DNA of 64,000 nt from Alkaliphilus transvaalensis ATCC 700919 (GTDB taxonomy: Bacteria; Bacillota; Clostridia; Peptostreptococcales; Natronincolaceae), in contig NZ_JHYF01000001.1 of the NCBI RefSeq assembly GCF_000621485.1, forward strand, positions 124,001 to 188,000. The letters run 5' to 3'. The translations under genes were made by a program, and so were the position numbers. The notes under the pieces were generated by a model, which saw only the letters and a program-made list of their open reading frames with translations, searched no databases and was not told the DNA's origin. How positions within the stretch are numbered: position 1 is the first letter of the stretch; each line of letters begins with the position of its first letter. Shown one piece after another: positions 49,801-56,388 of the stretch.

Positions 49801-52800
49801 TCAATGCTTCTTCGAGGCAAAACAGTTTTTAGTGAAGAAGGGATCGTTAAGGTGTTCAAAAAATTGATGCAGCATCATGACCTTTTAAGAACTGTGTATG
49901 AATTAAACGGAGATGAGGTAGTACAGAAAATTCAAAGTATAGAAAGTGATGTTAGCTTAAAGGTATATGACTTTATTAATGAAGTAAATTATGGGACTAA
50001 GCTAAAGGAGAAGGCAAATGAAATACAAAGTAGTATAGATTTAAGAAATGGGCCTTTGTTGAAACTAGCTTTATTTAAAACGCAGGATGCAGATTATCTT
50101 TTAATAGCAATTCATCATCTAGTAGTTGATGTGGTATCTTGGAGAATTTTACTGGAAGATTTTAATGCTGCCTACAGTCAGTTTGTAAAGAATGAAGAAG
50201 TAAAGTTACCTCCAAAGACTAATTCCTTTATGCAATGGGCTTCAGAAATTAATGCTTATGCCAATAGTAAGGTTTTTTTAGAAGAAGTAGATTATTGGAA
50301 AGCGATAGAAAGAAATGAAATTATCGAAATTCCAAAGGACTATCAAATAGAAGCTAATCTAGTTAAAGATGAAAAAATGCTAACGACATCATTAAATAGA
50401 GAAGAAACAGAAAAGCTACTAAGGAAGGTTAATCAAACTTATAATACTGAAATTAGTGATATTTTATTAACTTCACTGGGCTTAGCAATGAGAAAGTGGA
50501 TCGGTGGAAATAAGATATTAATAAACCTTGAAGGTCATGGAAGAGAATCAATTAATGAGATGGATGTTAGTAGAACTGTAGGATGGTATACATCTATGTA
50601 TCCAGTAATATTTGATTTTTCTGATGAAGGAGACTTAGTGTATCAAATTAAAACTGTAAAGGAAACACTACGAAAAATTCCCCATAAAGGAATTGGATAT
50701 GGATTATTAAAGTATCTCACTTCTCCAGAAAATAAAAAAGAACTGGTATTTAACTTAATGCCAGAAGTGAGCTTTAATTATCTAGGACAGTTAGATAATG
50801 AACTAAACACAGATGTCTTTGAATTATCTGACTTGTCAAAGGGAGATGAATTTAGTCCCAATGGCGAAAGAACCCATAGTATAGAAATTAATGGGCTGAT
50901 CATTAATGGGGAATTTGTTATAAACTTAAGCTTTAATAAACATCAATATAACGAAGCTACAATCAATAACTTGTTATCAGACTTCAAAGGGTATCTAGAA
51001 GAAATTATTCAACATTGTTTAGATAAAAAAGATATAGAACTTACGCCAAGTGACATAACTGCAAAGAAATTAAATATTAAGGATTTAGACCATGTGGTAA
51101 GAGAATTAGAAGGAATAGGCTATAAGAAAAATAATATTAAGGACATCTATCCATTGGCACCTATGCAGGAAGGAATGTTATATCATTCGATTATGAATGA
51201 TAGTAATGGATCATATTTTGAACAAGCCAGTTTTACTGTTGATGGAGAACTGGATATCCTATTATTTGGAGAAGCTTTTAATGGCCTTGTCAAAAAATAC
51301 GACGTATTACGAAGTCTATTCCTATACAAAGCAGTTAAAGAGCCCCTTCAAGTTGTATTAAAAGATAGAGAAATTAAGATACACTATGAAGATATAAGTG
51401 GATTTGAAGAAAATAAAAAAAGTGAGTATGTAGATGGTTTTAAGCAACTCGACAAATTAAAAGCCTTTGACTTAACTGGAGAACCCCTTATGCGGATATC
51501 CATCATCAAAACAGATCATAAGCTTTTTGAGGTAATTTGGAGTTTCCACCACATTATCATGGATGGTTGGTGTTTGGGTATTATTGCAGAAGATTTGTTT
51601 GGTAATTATAGGACGTTAGCAGATGGTAAAGCATTAATTATTGAAAAAGAAACTCCCTATAGTAACTTTATTAAATGGATAGAAAGTCAGAAAAAGCAAG
51701 AAGGTCTAAATTATTGGAAAAACTATTTAGAAGGATACGATGAAAAAGTAGTACTGCCCTACTGTAAAAACAACAAATTGGAAAATGAATATACGTTAAA
51801 TGAAACAGTCATATCTTTAAGTGAAGAAGCAACAGACAAAGTTACATTGTTGGCTAAGTCATATGGCGTGACCATAAATACCATTTTCCAAGCAGTTTGG
51901 GGAATTTTACTACAAAAGTACTGCTATACAGATGATGTTGTATTTGGTACAACAGTTTCAGGTAGACCTTCAGAAATAGACGGCATTGAAAACATGGTAG
52001 GCCTATTTATAAATACAATACCAGTACGAATGAACTTCAATTCCGATAGTAAGTTTGAAGAAATTATTAAAGACATTCAAAATAGGGCCTTTGTTTCATC
52101 TAAATACGATTATTTACCACTTGCTGAGATACAGGCCCAGTCAGAGCTAAAAAGAGACTTAATTGATCATATCATTGTTTTTGAGAATTATCCTATCGAT
52201 AAAGAGATCGATAATATAGGGAAAGAATTGGGTCTAGGCTTTGACATTAAAGATGCTAGAATTAATGAACAAGTTAATTATGATTTTAGTATTACTGTTG
52301 TCCCAGATAAAGAATTAACCATTATCATGTCTTATAATGATAGCGTCTATGATCCTGCAGATATTCAATTGATTGAAGGACATATTAAGACCGTAATTAA
52401 CCAGATTATTGAAAAGCCTGATGTTAAATTAGCTGAAATAAAAATCATATCAGAGGAAGAAGAAGGCCTGATACTTCATCGATTTAATAAGGAAATGGGC
52501 TATCATAATAACAAAACAATTCACCAATATTTTGAAGAACAGGCTGAGAAGACACCTTATCATATCGCTTTAGTTTTAGAAAAGGATCAGCTTACCTATG
52601 ATGAACTTAATAAAAAGTCTAATCAGTTGGCACGGGTTCTTCTTAATAAAGGAATAAAAACAGATTCAATTGTTGGTGTTATGACCCATCCATCTTTAGA
52701 GATGATCGTAGGGATAATGGCTGTGTTAAAAGCGGGAGGAGCATATCTGCCGATAGATCCCCAATACCCTCAAGATAGGATAAATCATATGATTGAGGAT

Positions 52801-55800
52801 AGTGGTACTCACCTACTGTTAACGACTAAGGACATTTCTAAAGATTTAAAATTATTCCGTGGGGAGGTTTTATTATTAGATGAAGAAGGACTATATAGTG
52901 GAGAAGATCATAATTTAGGAGTCATAACTAATTCTAGTTCCCTCGCCTATGTCATGTATACATCTGGCAGTACAGGCAAGTCTAAGGGGGTTATGGTAGA
53001 GCATAGAAATGTTGTTAGTTATACAGGGGCATTTATAGAAGAATTTGGACTAACGGAAAATGATGCTGTTCTTCAACAGGCTTCTTTTAGTTTTGATACC
53101 TTCACTGAAGAGGTATATCCAATCTTATTTAAGGGCGGAAAGCTAGTAATTACTAATAAAAACAATCTTCTAGATATGGATAAATTACGGGAAATAGTTT
53201 TAATCAACAGCGTTTCTGTGATTAGTTGTTCTCCGTTGCTTTTAAATGAGTTTAATAAATATAAGCTTCTAGAAGGTATCCGTTTATATATTAGTGGTGG
53301 AGATGTATTGAAAAAGGAATACATGACAAATATCATTTCTGATAAAAGGAAAGTATATAACAGTTATGGGCCAACGGAAACCACCGTATGTGCAACATAC
53401 TATCAATGTAGCGGTTTAGAGAAGGACAGCATACCTATCGGAAAACCGATTCATAGTAGCAATGTATTGATATTAGATAGAGATGGAAATTTATTACCTG
53501 TCGGGGCTATTGGAGAAATTTATATTTCAGGTATGGGGGTTACAAGAGGCTATCTAAACAGACCTGAACTAACAGAGGAAAAATTTTTGGACAACCCATA
53601 TATAGAAGGAAAAATGTATAGATCAGGTGACTTAGGAAGGTGGCTACCAGAAGGAAATATCGAATTTCTAGGAAGAGTAGATCATCAAGTGAAACTAAGG
53701 GGATATAGAATAGAATTAGGGGAAATAGAAAATGTCCTTCTAAATCATTCCGACATAAAAGGAGCGGTAGTAATAGCTAGAGATAATGAAAGGGGAGAGA
53801 AGTATCTATCTGCTTATGTAGTTGGGACAGAAGATCTAAAGGTACAAGACCTTAAAGGCTACTTGTCTAAGGAACTGCCTAACTATATGATTCCATCATA
53901 TTATGTCAATATGGAAGCAATACCAATTACAGTTAATGGAAAAGTAAACAAAAAAGCACTACCTTCACCAGTGGAAGAAGAGGTCTTTTATGAAGAACAA
54001 CTGTATACAGCACCAAGGGATAAAATCGAAGAAGAAATAGCTTCAATATGGGCAGAGATTTTATATTTAGACAAAGTTGGAATAGAAGATAATTTCTTTG
54101 ATATTGGTGGAGATTCTTTAAAACTTATAAGAATTATGTCAGCTATGACAAGTAGAGGATTCGAAGTGACATTAAATGATATCTTATATCATCAGAACAT
54201 CAGAGCATTAAGAGATAACTGCATTACCAAGGGAAGAGATGATAAAAACCTAAGTAGTAAAGAGGTGATTGAAGATTTATTGAAATCTCACTTTAACTTT
54301 GCGATGCAATATCTAACGATAAAAATAAATAAAACAAGTAGAGATTTATTATTGATTGACGATTTATATTATGATCATCGAGAAGATGTTCTAAATTGTT
54401 TCAAGAAAAATAATTTAAATCATTTACTGCCCCATTATGTTCTTAGAATGACAGATGGAATGTCTCTAAAAAAAGATATGCTTACTGAGACCGAATTTAC
54501 AAACCTTCTTAAGAACTATAGACAGGAAAGTAGTATTGATAAAGTAGCTGAATTAGTAAAAGGGGCAACAAAGAGCTTAGAAGAGTCGGTGATTAGTGGT
54601 AAAATTATTAGAAATTACAACTTAGCAGCAGTACAAGAAATAACTAAAGCTATTAATATGACCCTTAGTGGGACAGTAATTAACTTTGATGCTGGCATAG
54701 ACTTAGAGGTGTTTAATAAAAGTATTTTAAACATAGTAAAAGAAGAAGGTTTATTAAGGAGCATCCTTATTGAAAAAGGACAGTCTTTAGAAATTCAAGA
54801 ATTAGAAGCTCCTGAAAGTGTAAATGTGCCATTTCTAGATTTGACTTACCTTGAGCCGGAATTTGTCAATAGGGTGTTAAATCAGGTTGTAAGAGAATTA
54901 TTTACCAACAACTATAAAAATAAAAGCAATATAACAAACAAACTATTATATACAATTCTACTAGTTAAATTTAATGAAAAAGAGTTTAAAGCATACTTGC
55001 CATTTAATCATATTGTATTTGACGGGATGAGTAGTGAATATATTAAAAACATTATAGTTAAAACCTATGAAAATAATGGCATAAAAAATAGTTATGAAAA
55101 AACGCTAGATTATCATTCTTATATTGAGCAAATAACTAAAGGTCCAGAAGGGATTAGTGAGGAGGAGATTATAGCCTTATATGAACTAGAGAAGTTTGGA
55201 GATTCGGCGAATGAATTCCAAGCACAATTAAAGAAAGAAAAATCTAAACTGAGAAGCACTATCATAACTATAGAACTAAATGAAGAGGAAGGAAATTTAA
55301 TAAGTAGTAAAGGGTGGGAAGTGGCATTTAGCCTATTCTTGGAAGTCGTAAGATTTAATTTTAAGGTAAAAGAAGCACCTATTGCCATTTTACACACTGG
55401 TAGGCGTTATCAGGATAAAAATTATTATAATACAGTTGGAGAGTTTTTAGATATTATTCCCTACACAGTAAATTTAGAGGCAGGAGAAACAGTAGGTTTT
55501 AAAAAAATTAAAACATTAATGGAGATCGCTTATGACAAAAATATTAACTTCACAACCTTAGCTATTGATAAAGCATTAGAGGCGAATTTCTCAAATATCA
55601 GAAAGTTAATCAACAAGCTAGATATTTTAAAATTAGCGTTACCAGTATTTAATTACGTAGGACTGTTTGAGGAAGAAAGTGACTTAAAAGGGATCGAACT
55701 TGATGGCATTAACCAAGGGGCTGAGGTAGAAGGATTAATAACTGATATTGCTTTAAATAACAATAAAATTACGGTTAACACCTATTGTAAGGCCGATGAA

Positions 55801-55851
55801 GAATCTAAATTAGAAGATTACTTAAAATCGGTTGTTGAAAACTTAAATTAA
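37831..55851 (+). CDS. giant lipopeptide synthetase: ACP, aminotransferase and four NRPS modules
   Basis: Protein of 6006 residues. Domains by residue: ACP 1-80 (Ser42); linker 80-270; PLP aminotransferase of the GSA/AMT type 275-695 (Lys527); C1 710-1137 (HHIIGDG at 837); degenerate A remnant 1140-1324; PCP1 (Ser1363); LCL C2 1415-1847 (HHSIFDG 1548); A2 1853-2360 with code DGFFLGVVYK (Ile); PCP2 (Ser2406); E1 2447-2900 (HHLVIDG 2585); DCL C3 2906-3365 (HHIILDG 3062); A3 3367-3870 with code DAWTIAAICK (Phe); PCP3 (Ser3917); E2 3955-4410 (HHLVVDV 4095); DCL C4 4419-4877; A4 4880-5380, code read as DTESIGSVCK, unassigned; PCP4 (Ser5429); C-like 5595-6006 (NHIVFDG 5726). There is no thioesterase. 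Codes were read by aligning to GrsA by eye. Confidence 0.93.
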   Translation: MTSIKRKEVILDDLVSILSQVTKLKKSDINIYDHLIELGVDSIIFTQVKSLINSKYNIEIPITMFLDTLNNLNAISEYINVNTPEEIPVEAIKDTEFVEILKATEDRNDEKIDNLNENLLDKHKSLDDIIEEEDYGEFSMKEVAASIEQKQHLPIEENQQNWSWLENIFSKQINLLSKQVETINNLNIKPLAEDATVPTDNVIAFNRDKDIKVGKNKQMASRKSQVKQDVFLPYTPLQIVENPNADRQKQEYLQKLIHSYTTRTGKSKKTTQFYRSVYASNRNVAGFRPSLKELVYQIIAEEGNGSKMIDVDGNQYIDLTMGFGVNLFGHNPSFVEAALLDEINHGMPLGPMGRLAGDVAKSIHEMTGVERVAYYNTGTEANMVALRIARAATGKKKIVLFAGSYHGTFDGVLGAQAYDSKDYGARPLAPGILPNMVEDLMILNYNDSESFEIIRKYSNEIAGVLVEPIQSRRPDIQPKAFLTELRKLTEELSIALIFDEIITGFRIEAGGIQKHYNIQADIVTYGKVIGGGLPIGIVAGKRKFLDCIDGGLWSFGDDSIPPHDDKRTFVAGTFCHHPLAMAAAKATLNQIKETGESLYQDLNNKTKYLVDKLNNYFDEGQIPINVIYFGSLFRFVLKGDFEIFYYGLLDKGIYIWEGRNCFLSTAHTDEDIENIIKAVYKTIEEMKAAGFFPNHPPSSPIKKEEERKEIPLTNEQKNILLQCGARCNSSAFNEAIIFEINGSLNVEALQKAVTVIVNRYEILRSVINQEKGVQEISNESEVKINRLDFKEFSVEDTSMTELLEKECTKDFDLRSGPPINISLICVKDRYILIISMHHIIGDGWSLALFCKELQEIYEGEVLNKAVDLKEPVQFREYLQWRDELLNSNVAKEAKLFWKNKLENVSKFVNLPQEKFETRDMKNEGDRYNWTIDGDLLKGLRKLSASYKNSLLTTMLTAFKILLNKLTGQSELTIGLPIAGQNIMNAENLMGNCVSIAPLNTIINDECSFGEMLNNIKAELLKFEEIKYITPDMIEDFADEISSINLNVVFNMDRTIFDYDFYGTTTEMILPTINQVKYDLMLNVIDVTNQLKLHFDYNSNIISKETIERWAGYYLNILKKLIENSNRAVVEIEMITNLERQEIYNKYSNISTDTLKKKLDVDLGLFDLEDVREGKCYVLDDNMKLQPLGIEGNLHIGRSDVEFYFTGERAKFDGQGELIVLGPHHKQVFIDERKVNLNVVENTLKLMDGIVDVYCTLDENTGKMKAYIIAIETLARVNELVDFLRGYLPEYMIPKEFIQIREFSSDGMDLNSIDNVAELDGEILFYKEEKYDGVENQLIRLWKDILTVDFIGVNDDFFLLGGNSLKATRLLAKVQLDFNVKLPLNVIFKEPTIKYMANVIRSNSKIEVPVKLEVVEASDYYEVSSAQKRMYALHKLGNNSLNYNVPIGMIVEGNFEKAKLQSTINQLIKRHEILRTSFEEIDGEVHQRVVEHLDLQIEYIEKDSRDEKTFIDDVISSFVRPFDLNKLPLLRVGLIKLQEEKHLLLIDLHHSIFDGASGHIFGTEFVSLYSGKKLEKPAIQYKDFAVWQNKLKKTDYMRQQKHFWINRISKEVPTLNIHTDYKRPIRQSHKGRIINMLLSDDLSAEINRLVQETQTTPYMVFLAALNLLLAKYSMEEDIIIGTPVEGRNHPMLQEVMGMFVNTLAMRNYPEQDKKFYDFLQELKENTLSAFDHSDYQLEDLIEALKIKKELGRNPLFDVIFVYQNNDQFQFSIDGLNFKEFEISVNSSKVDLTFEIREVNNQFLVNIEYNTEIFKERTIEILGEHFLNILNSITSNSDVLIKDIDILSEKEKQQLLVDFNNTKTEYPKEKTINQLFEEQVEKTPNDIAVEYNDQSLTYKELNEKSNQLAQFLRKKGVRPDNIVGLMVEPSLEMMVGILGILKSGAAYLPINLEYPSDRISYMLTDCQVEILLIQENLNVEIDFKGEVVNLKDTKLVEEETSNLETINKPDNLAYVIYTSGSTGKPKGNLTMHFNVVRLLKNSNYIEVTSDDVLLQLSSYAFDGSVFDIYAALTNGAKLILINKETAVEVNKLAKVIKDKNVTVFFITTALFNVLVDLELSCLQGVRKVLFGGERVSVQHVKKALEYVGKDKLVHVYGPTESTVYATYYNINGIEESAITIPIGKPLSNTELYVLDGNNKLQPLGVAGELCISGDGLARGYLNNPQLTEEKFVDNPFVEGEKMYKTGDVVRWLPDGNIEFLDRLDHQVKIRGFRIELGEIENQLLSHESINEAVVVAREKEEGGKYLCGYFVAMDETLSIQALRKFLAKELPEYMIPSYLIPMDKFPLNQNGKIDKKALPLPDGNILTGLEYEEARNKIEEVIVETWKEVLGVSRVSINDNFFTLGGDSIKAIQVSARLKGHNLELETKHLLLNPSIKELSQHVKTALRRIDQSPVIGKVELTPIQKWFFDSNFSDEHHWNLSMMLYRKDNFDEGLVREVFNKIGEHHDLLRAVYYKGAEEVVQEIRDCGVETFELMIYDFTEENQYEERIKEEVEKIQSTIDLVNGPIVKLGLFRTLEGDHLLIAVHHLVIDGVSWRILLEDFKTGYSQLLEGNSISLPDKTDSFKAWSKELRKYVNDETLLKELNYWQEIEDTSISPLPKDHVAISNRVKDGENQSIILNPNDTEKLLKYVNKSYNTEINDILLATLGLSFKEWTGENKILISLEGHGREEINQIDVSRTIGWFTSVYPVILDVTQSDNLSFIIRNTKETLRRVPQKGIGYGILKHLTSKINGNIGLKKKPEVCFNYLGQFDREVNTDIFQFSSIEVEGSIAADLERNYRIEIDGMITNGELRLNFNYNKQEYETETIIALMEKFSKNLLLILEHCLEKEGTELTPYDTTAKHLDINEFDQAMEVLELAGFTKGEVKDIYPLSPMQEGMLFHAIVGESTETYFEQADISIEGKMDEGLFEKAFNALIEKYDVLRTVFVYDKVKQPLQAVLEDRKVKVSFVDLTDLGQEEKVNFIGEYKREDKKRGFDLAKDKLLRMSIIKTEINQYQLIWSFHHIILDGWCLGIIIKDLLENYRILRENKPLMIVKGMPYSNFIQWLQNQNRQEGIDYWKKYLKGYEEQIEIPYKNKENKSLSGYQHKEMEFTLDKELTSRLTSLAQEMGLTVNTLFQTAWGILLQKYNNTKDVVFGAIVSGRPSEINGIENMVGLFINTIPVRMNFPENINLTEIVEQVQTSAVQSSKYDYLSLAEIQAETELKRDLINHVIAFENYPLDKEIGRVTTKEGEEFVIKKAKIEEQGNYDFNIIVLPEAELTVVLSYNSLVYDEAQLEKIEGHLKKILRYFLEAPSTKLSEIDILTDKEKEEILYQFNNTKADYPEGKTINELFEEVVEKNPGHVAVVYEDRKLTYRELNEKANQLARLLRKEGVELNSIVGIMAERSLEMIIGKLAVLKAGGVYLPIDSEYPQKRIEYMMEDSGLEVLLTQSHLMEGIGYRGKTIALDDPQIYQGSGNNLETINKANDLAYIIYTSGSTGNPKGVMVEHAGVANLTTLWKQQFLITEEDRILQFASSSFDASVWDIFMTLLLGAQLYLIPSDVIKDSSRFEEYLIKNKITTATLPPTYLSSLIPENLTSLKRVISAGSALNKEIMDQWRRDMVIINAYGPTEGTICSTMIFGDEIGNRSTVPIGKPLPNIKAYIVSADEKLQPVGVAGELWISGVGLARGYLNKQELTAEKFGNNPYVSNERVYRTGDLAKWLPDGNIEFLGRIDHQVKIRGYRIEIGEVENCLLGYEGIKEVVVIARENQDKSKYLCGFIIATNKIDIVELRKYLLEQLPEFMIPAHFIQMEQFPLTSNGKIDLKSLPEVGGMQLSSGEFEEPRNEKERVLMEVWKEILGIEGFGINDNFFTLGGDSIKAIQVSARLQRYKLKLETKHLLLNPVIKEVSKFIVEGYKEVNQGPVVGEVKLTPIQKWYFDRNFTEGHHWNLSMLLRGKTVFSEEGIVKVFKKLMQHHDLLRTVYELNGDEVVQKIQSIESDVSLKVYDFINEVNYGTKLKEKANEIQSSIDLRNGPLLKLALFKTQDADYLLIAIHHLVVDVVSWRILLEDFNAAYSQFVKNEEVKLPPKTNSFMQWASEINAYANSKVFLEEVDYWKAIERNEIIEIPKDYQIEANLVKDEKMLTTSLNREETEKLLRKVNQTYNTEISDILLTSLGLAMRKWIGGNKILINLEGHGRESINEMDVSRTVGWYTSMYPVIFDFSDEGDLVYQIKTVKETLRKIPHKGIGYGLLKYLTSPENKKELVFNLMPEVSFNYLGQLDNELNTDVFELSDLSKGDEFSPNGERTHSIEINGLIINGEFVINLSFNKHQYNEATINNLLSDFKGYLEEIIQHCLDKKDIELTPSDITAKKLNIKDLDHVVRELEGIGYKKNNIKDIYPLAPMQEGMLYHSIMNDSNGSYFEQASFTVDGELDILLFGEAFNGLVKKYDVLRSLFLYKAVKEPLQVVLKDREIKIHYEDISGFEENKKSEYVDGFKQLDKLKAFDLTGEPLMRISIIKTDHKLFEVIWSFHHIIMDGWCLGIIAEDLFGNYRTLADGKALIIEKETPYSNFIKWIESQKKQEGLNYWKNYLEGYDEKVVLPYCKNNKLENEYTLNETVISLSEEATDKVTLLAKSYGVTINTIFQAVWGILLQKYCYTDDVVFGTTVSGRPSEIDGIENMVGLFINTIPVRMNFNSDSKFEEIIKDIQNRAFVSSKYDYLPLAEIQAQSELKRDLIDHIIVFENYPIDKEIDNIGKELGLGFDIKDARINEQVNYDFSITVVPDKELTIIMSYNDSVYDPADIQLIEGHIKTVINQIIEKPDVKLAEIKIISEEEEGLILHRFNKEMGYHNNKTIHQYFEEQAEKTPYHIALVLEKDQLTYDELNKKSNQLARVLLNKGIKTDSIVGVMTHPSLEMIVGIMAVLKAGGAYLPIDPQYPQDRINHMIEDSGTHLLLTTKDISKDLKLFRGEVLLLDEEGLYSGEDHNLGVITNSSSLAYVMYTSGSTGKSKGVMVEHRNVVSYTGAFIEEFGLTENDAVLQQASFSFDTFTEEVYPILFKGGKLVITNKNNLLDMDKLREIVLINSVSVISCSPLLLNEFNKYKLLEGIRLYISGGDVLKKEYMTNIISDKRKVYNSYGPTETTVCATYYQCSGLEKDSIPIGKPIHSSNVLILDRDGNLLPVGAIGEIYISGMGVTRGYLNRPELTEEKFLDNPYIEGKMYRSGDLGRWLPEGNIEFLGRVDHQVKLRGYRIELGEIENVLLNHSDIKGAVVIARDNERGEKYLSAYVVGTEDLKVQDLKGYLSKELPNYMIPSYYVNMEAIPITVNGKVNKKALPSPVEEEVFYEEQLYTAPRDKIEEEIASIWAEILYLDKVGIEDNFFDIGGDSLKLIRIMSAMTSRGFEVTLNDILYHQNIRALRDNCITKGRDDKNLSSKEVIEDLLKSHFNFAMQYLTIKINKTSRDLLLIDDLYYDHREDVLNCFKKNNLNHLLPHYVLRMTDGMSLKKDMLTETEFTNLLKNYRQESSIDKVAELVKGATKSLEESVISGKIIRNYNLAAVQEITKAINMTLSGTVINFDAGIDLEVFNKSILNIVKEEGLLRSILIEKGQSLEIQELEAPESVNVPFLDLTYLEPEFVNRVLNQVVRELFTNNYKNKSNITNKLLYTILLVKFNEKEFKAYLPFNHIVFDGMSSEYIKNIIVKTYENNGIKNSYEKTLDYHSYIEQITKGPEGISEEEIIALYELEKFGDSANEFQAQLKKEKSKLRSTIITIELNEEEGNLISSKGWEVAFSLFLEVVRFNFKVKEAPIAILHTGRRYQDKNYYNTVGEFLDIIPYTVNLEAGETVGFKKIKTLMEIAYDKNINFTTLAIDKALEANFSNIRKLINKLDILKLALPVFNYVGLFEEESDLKGIELDGINQGAEVEGLITDIALNNNKITVNTYCKADEESKLEDYLKSVVENLN

Positions 55852-55883
55852 ATGATTGACTTAAGGTATTACACAAATTGATG

Positions 55884-55918
55884 AAGGGATGTAGTGAGAA
55901 ATTTCACTACATCCTTTT
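55884..55918 (+). terminator. terminator of the lipopeptide operon
   Basis: GGATGTAGTGA (55887-55897) pairs with TCACTACATCC (55904-55914), extended by three weaker pairs, then TTTT. Confidence 0.88.
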
Positions 55919-56388
55919 CAACTGACAATTAAAAAAATATTGGTATTAAGTAGAAAAAACAAGAAAAAAGGATAATTGTATATTATTAGTTACCCATATT
56001 TTAATGATATAGTAAAATAAATAAATTGCTTAAATTCTAATGCATAAATAATCTATTTTATGCACTTTCATTCATTTTTTATGACTAGTCTTCAATAGAA
56101 TTATATAATTAATTCAATAATACTTATTGAAAATGTTAATTTATTAAATATGTTGCTTTTCGATAAGTATTATCAGTAAATTTGTAAGTTTGTTACACTT
56201 TGATATTTTTATGGGGCAGTTAAAGTTGTGATCATTGATTATTTTAGCATGTAATTGCTACATGTCTTGCAAAGTGTAGAAAGACTTGCAAATTAAAATA
56301 AATAGGAAAGAAGGTGATTTTTTTACAAGAAAGAAGTTATATTTTAATTTATTTTCAAAAACAAACTAAGGAAAGGGAGATGATTTAA
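55919..56388. other. non-coding region upstream of protease 1
   Basis: About 470 A/T-rich bases with no gene. Near the 3' end are an inverted repeat CATGTA-ATTGC-TACATG (56248-56264) and a direct repeat CTTGCAAA (56266-56273 and 56285-56292), 19 bases apart. AATACTTAT (about 56120) and ATAAGTATT (about 56164) form an inverted pair. These are candidate regulator sites. Promoter hexamers are not clear. Confidence 0.45.
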
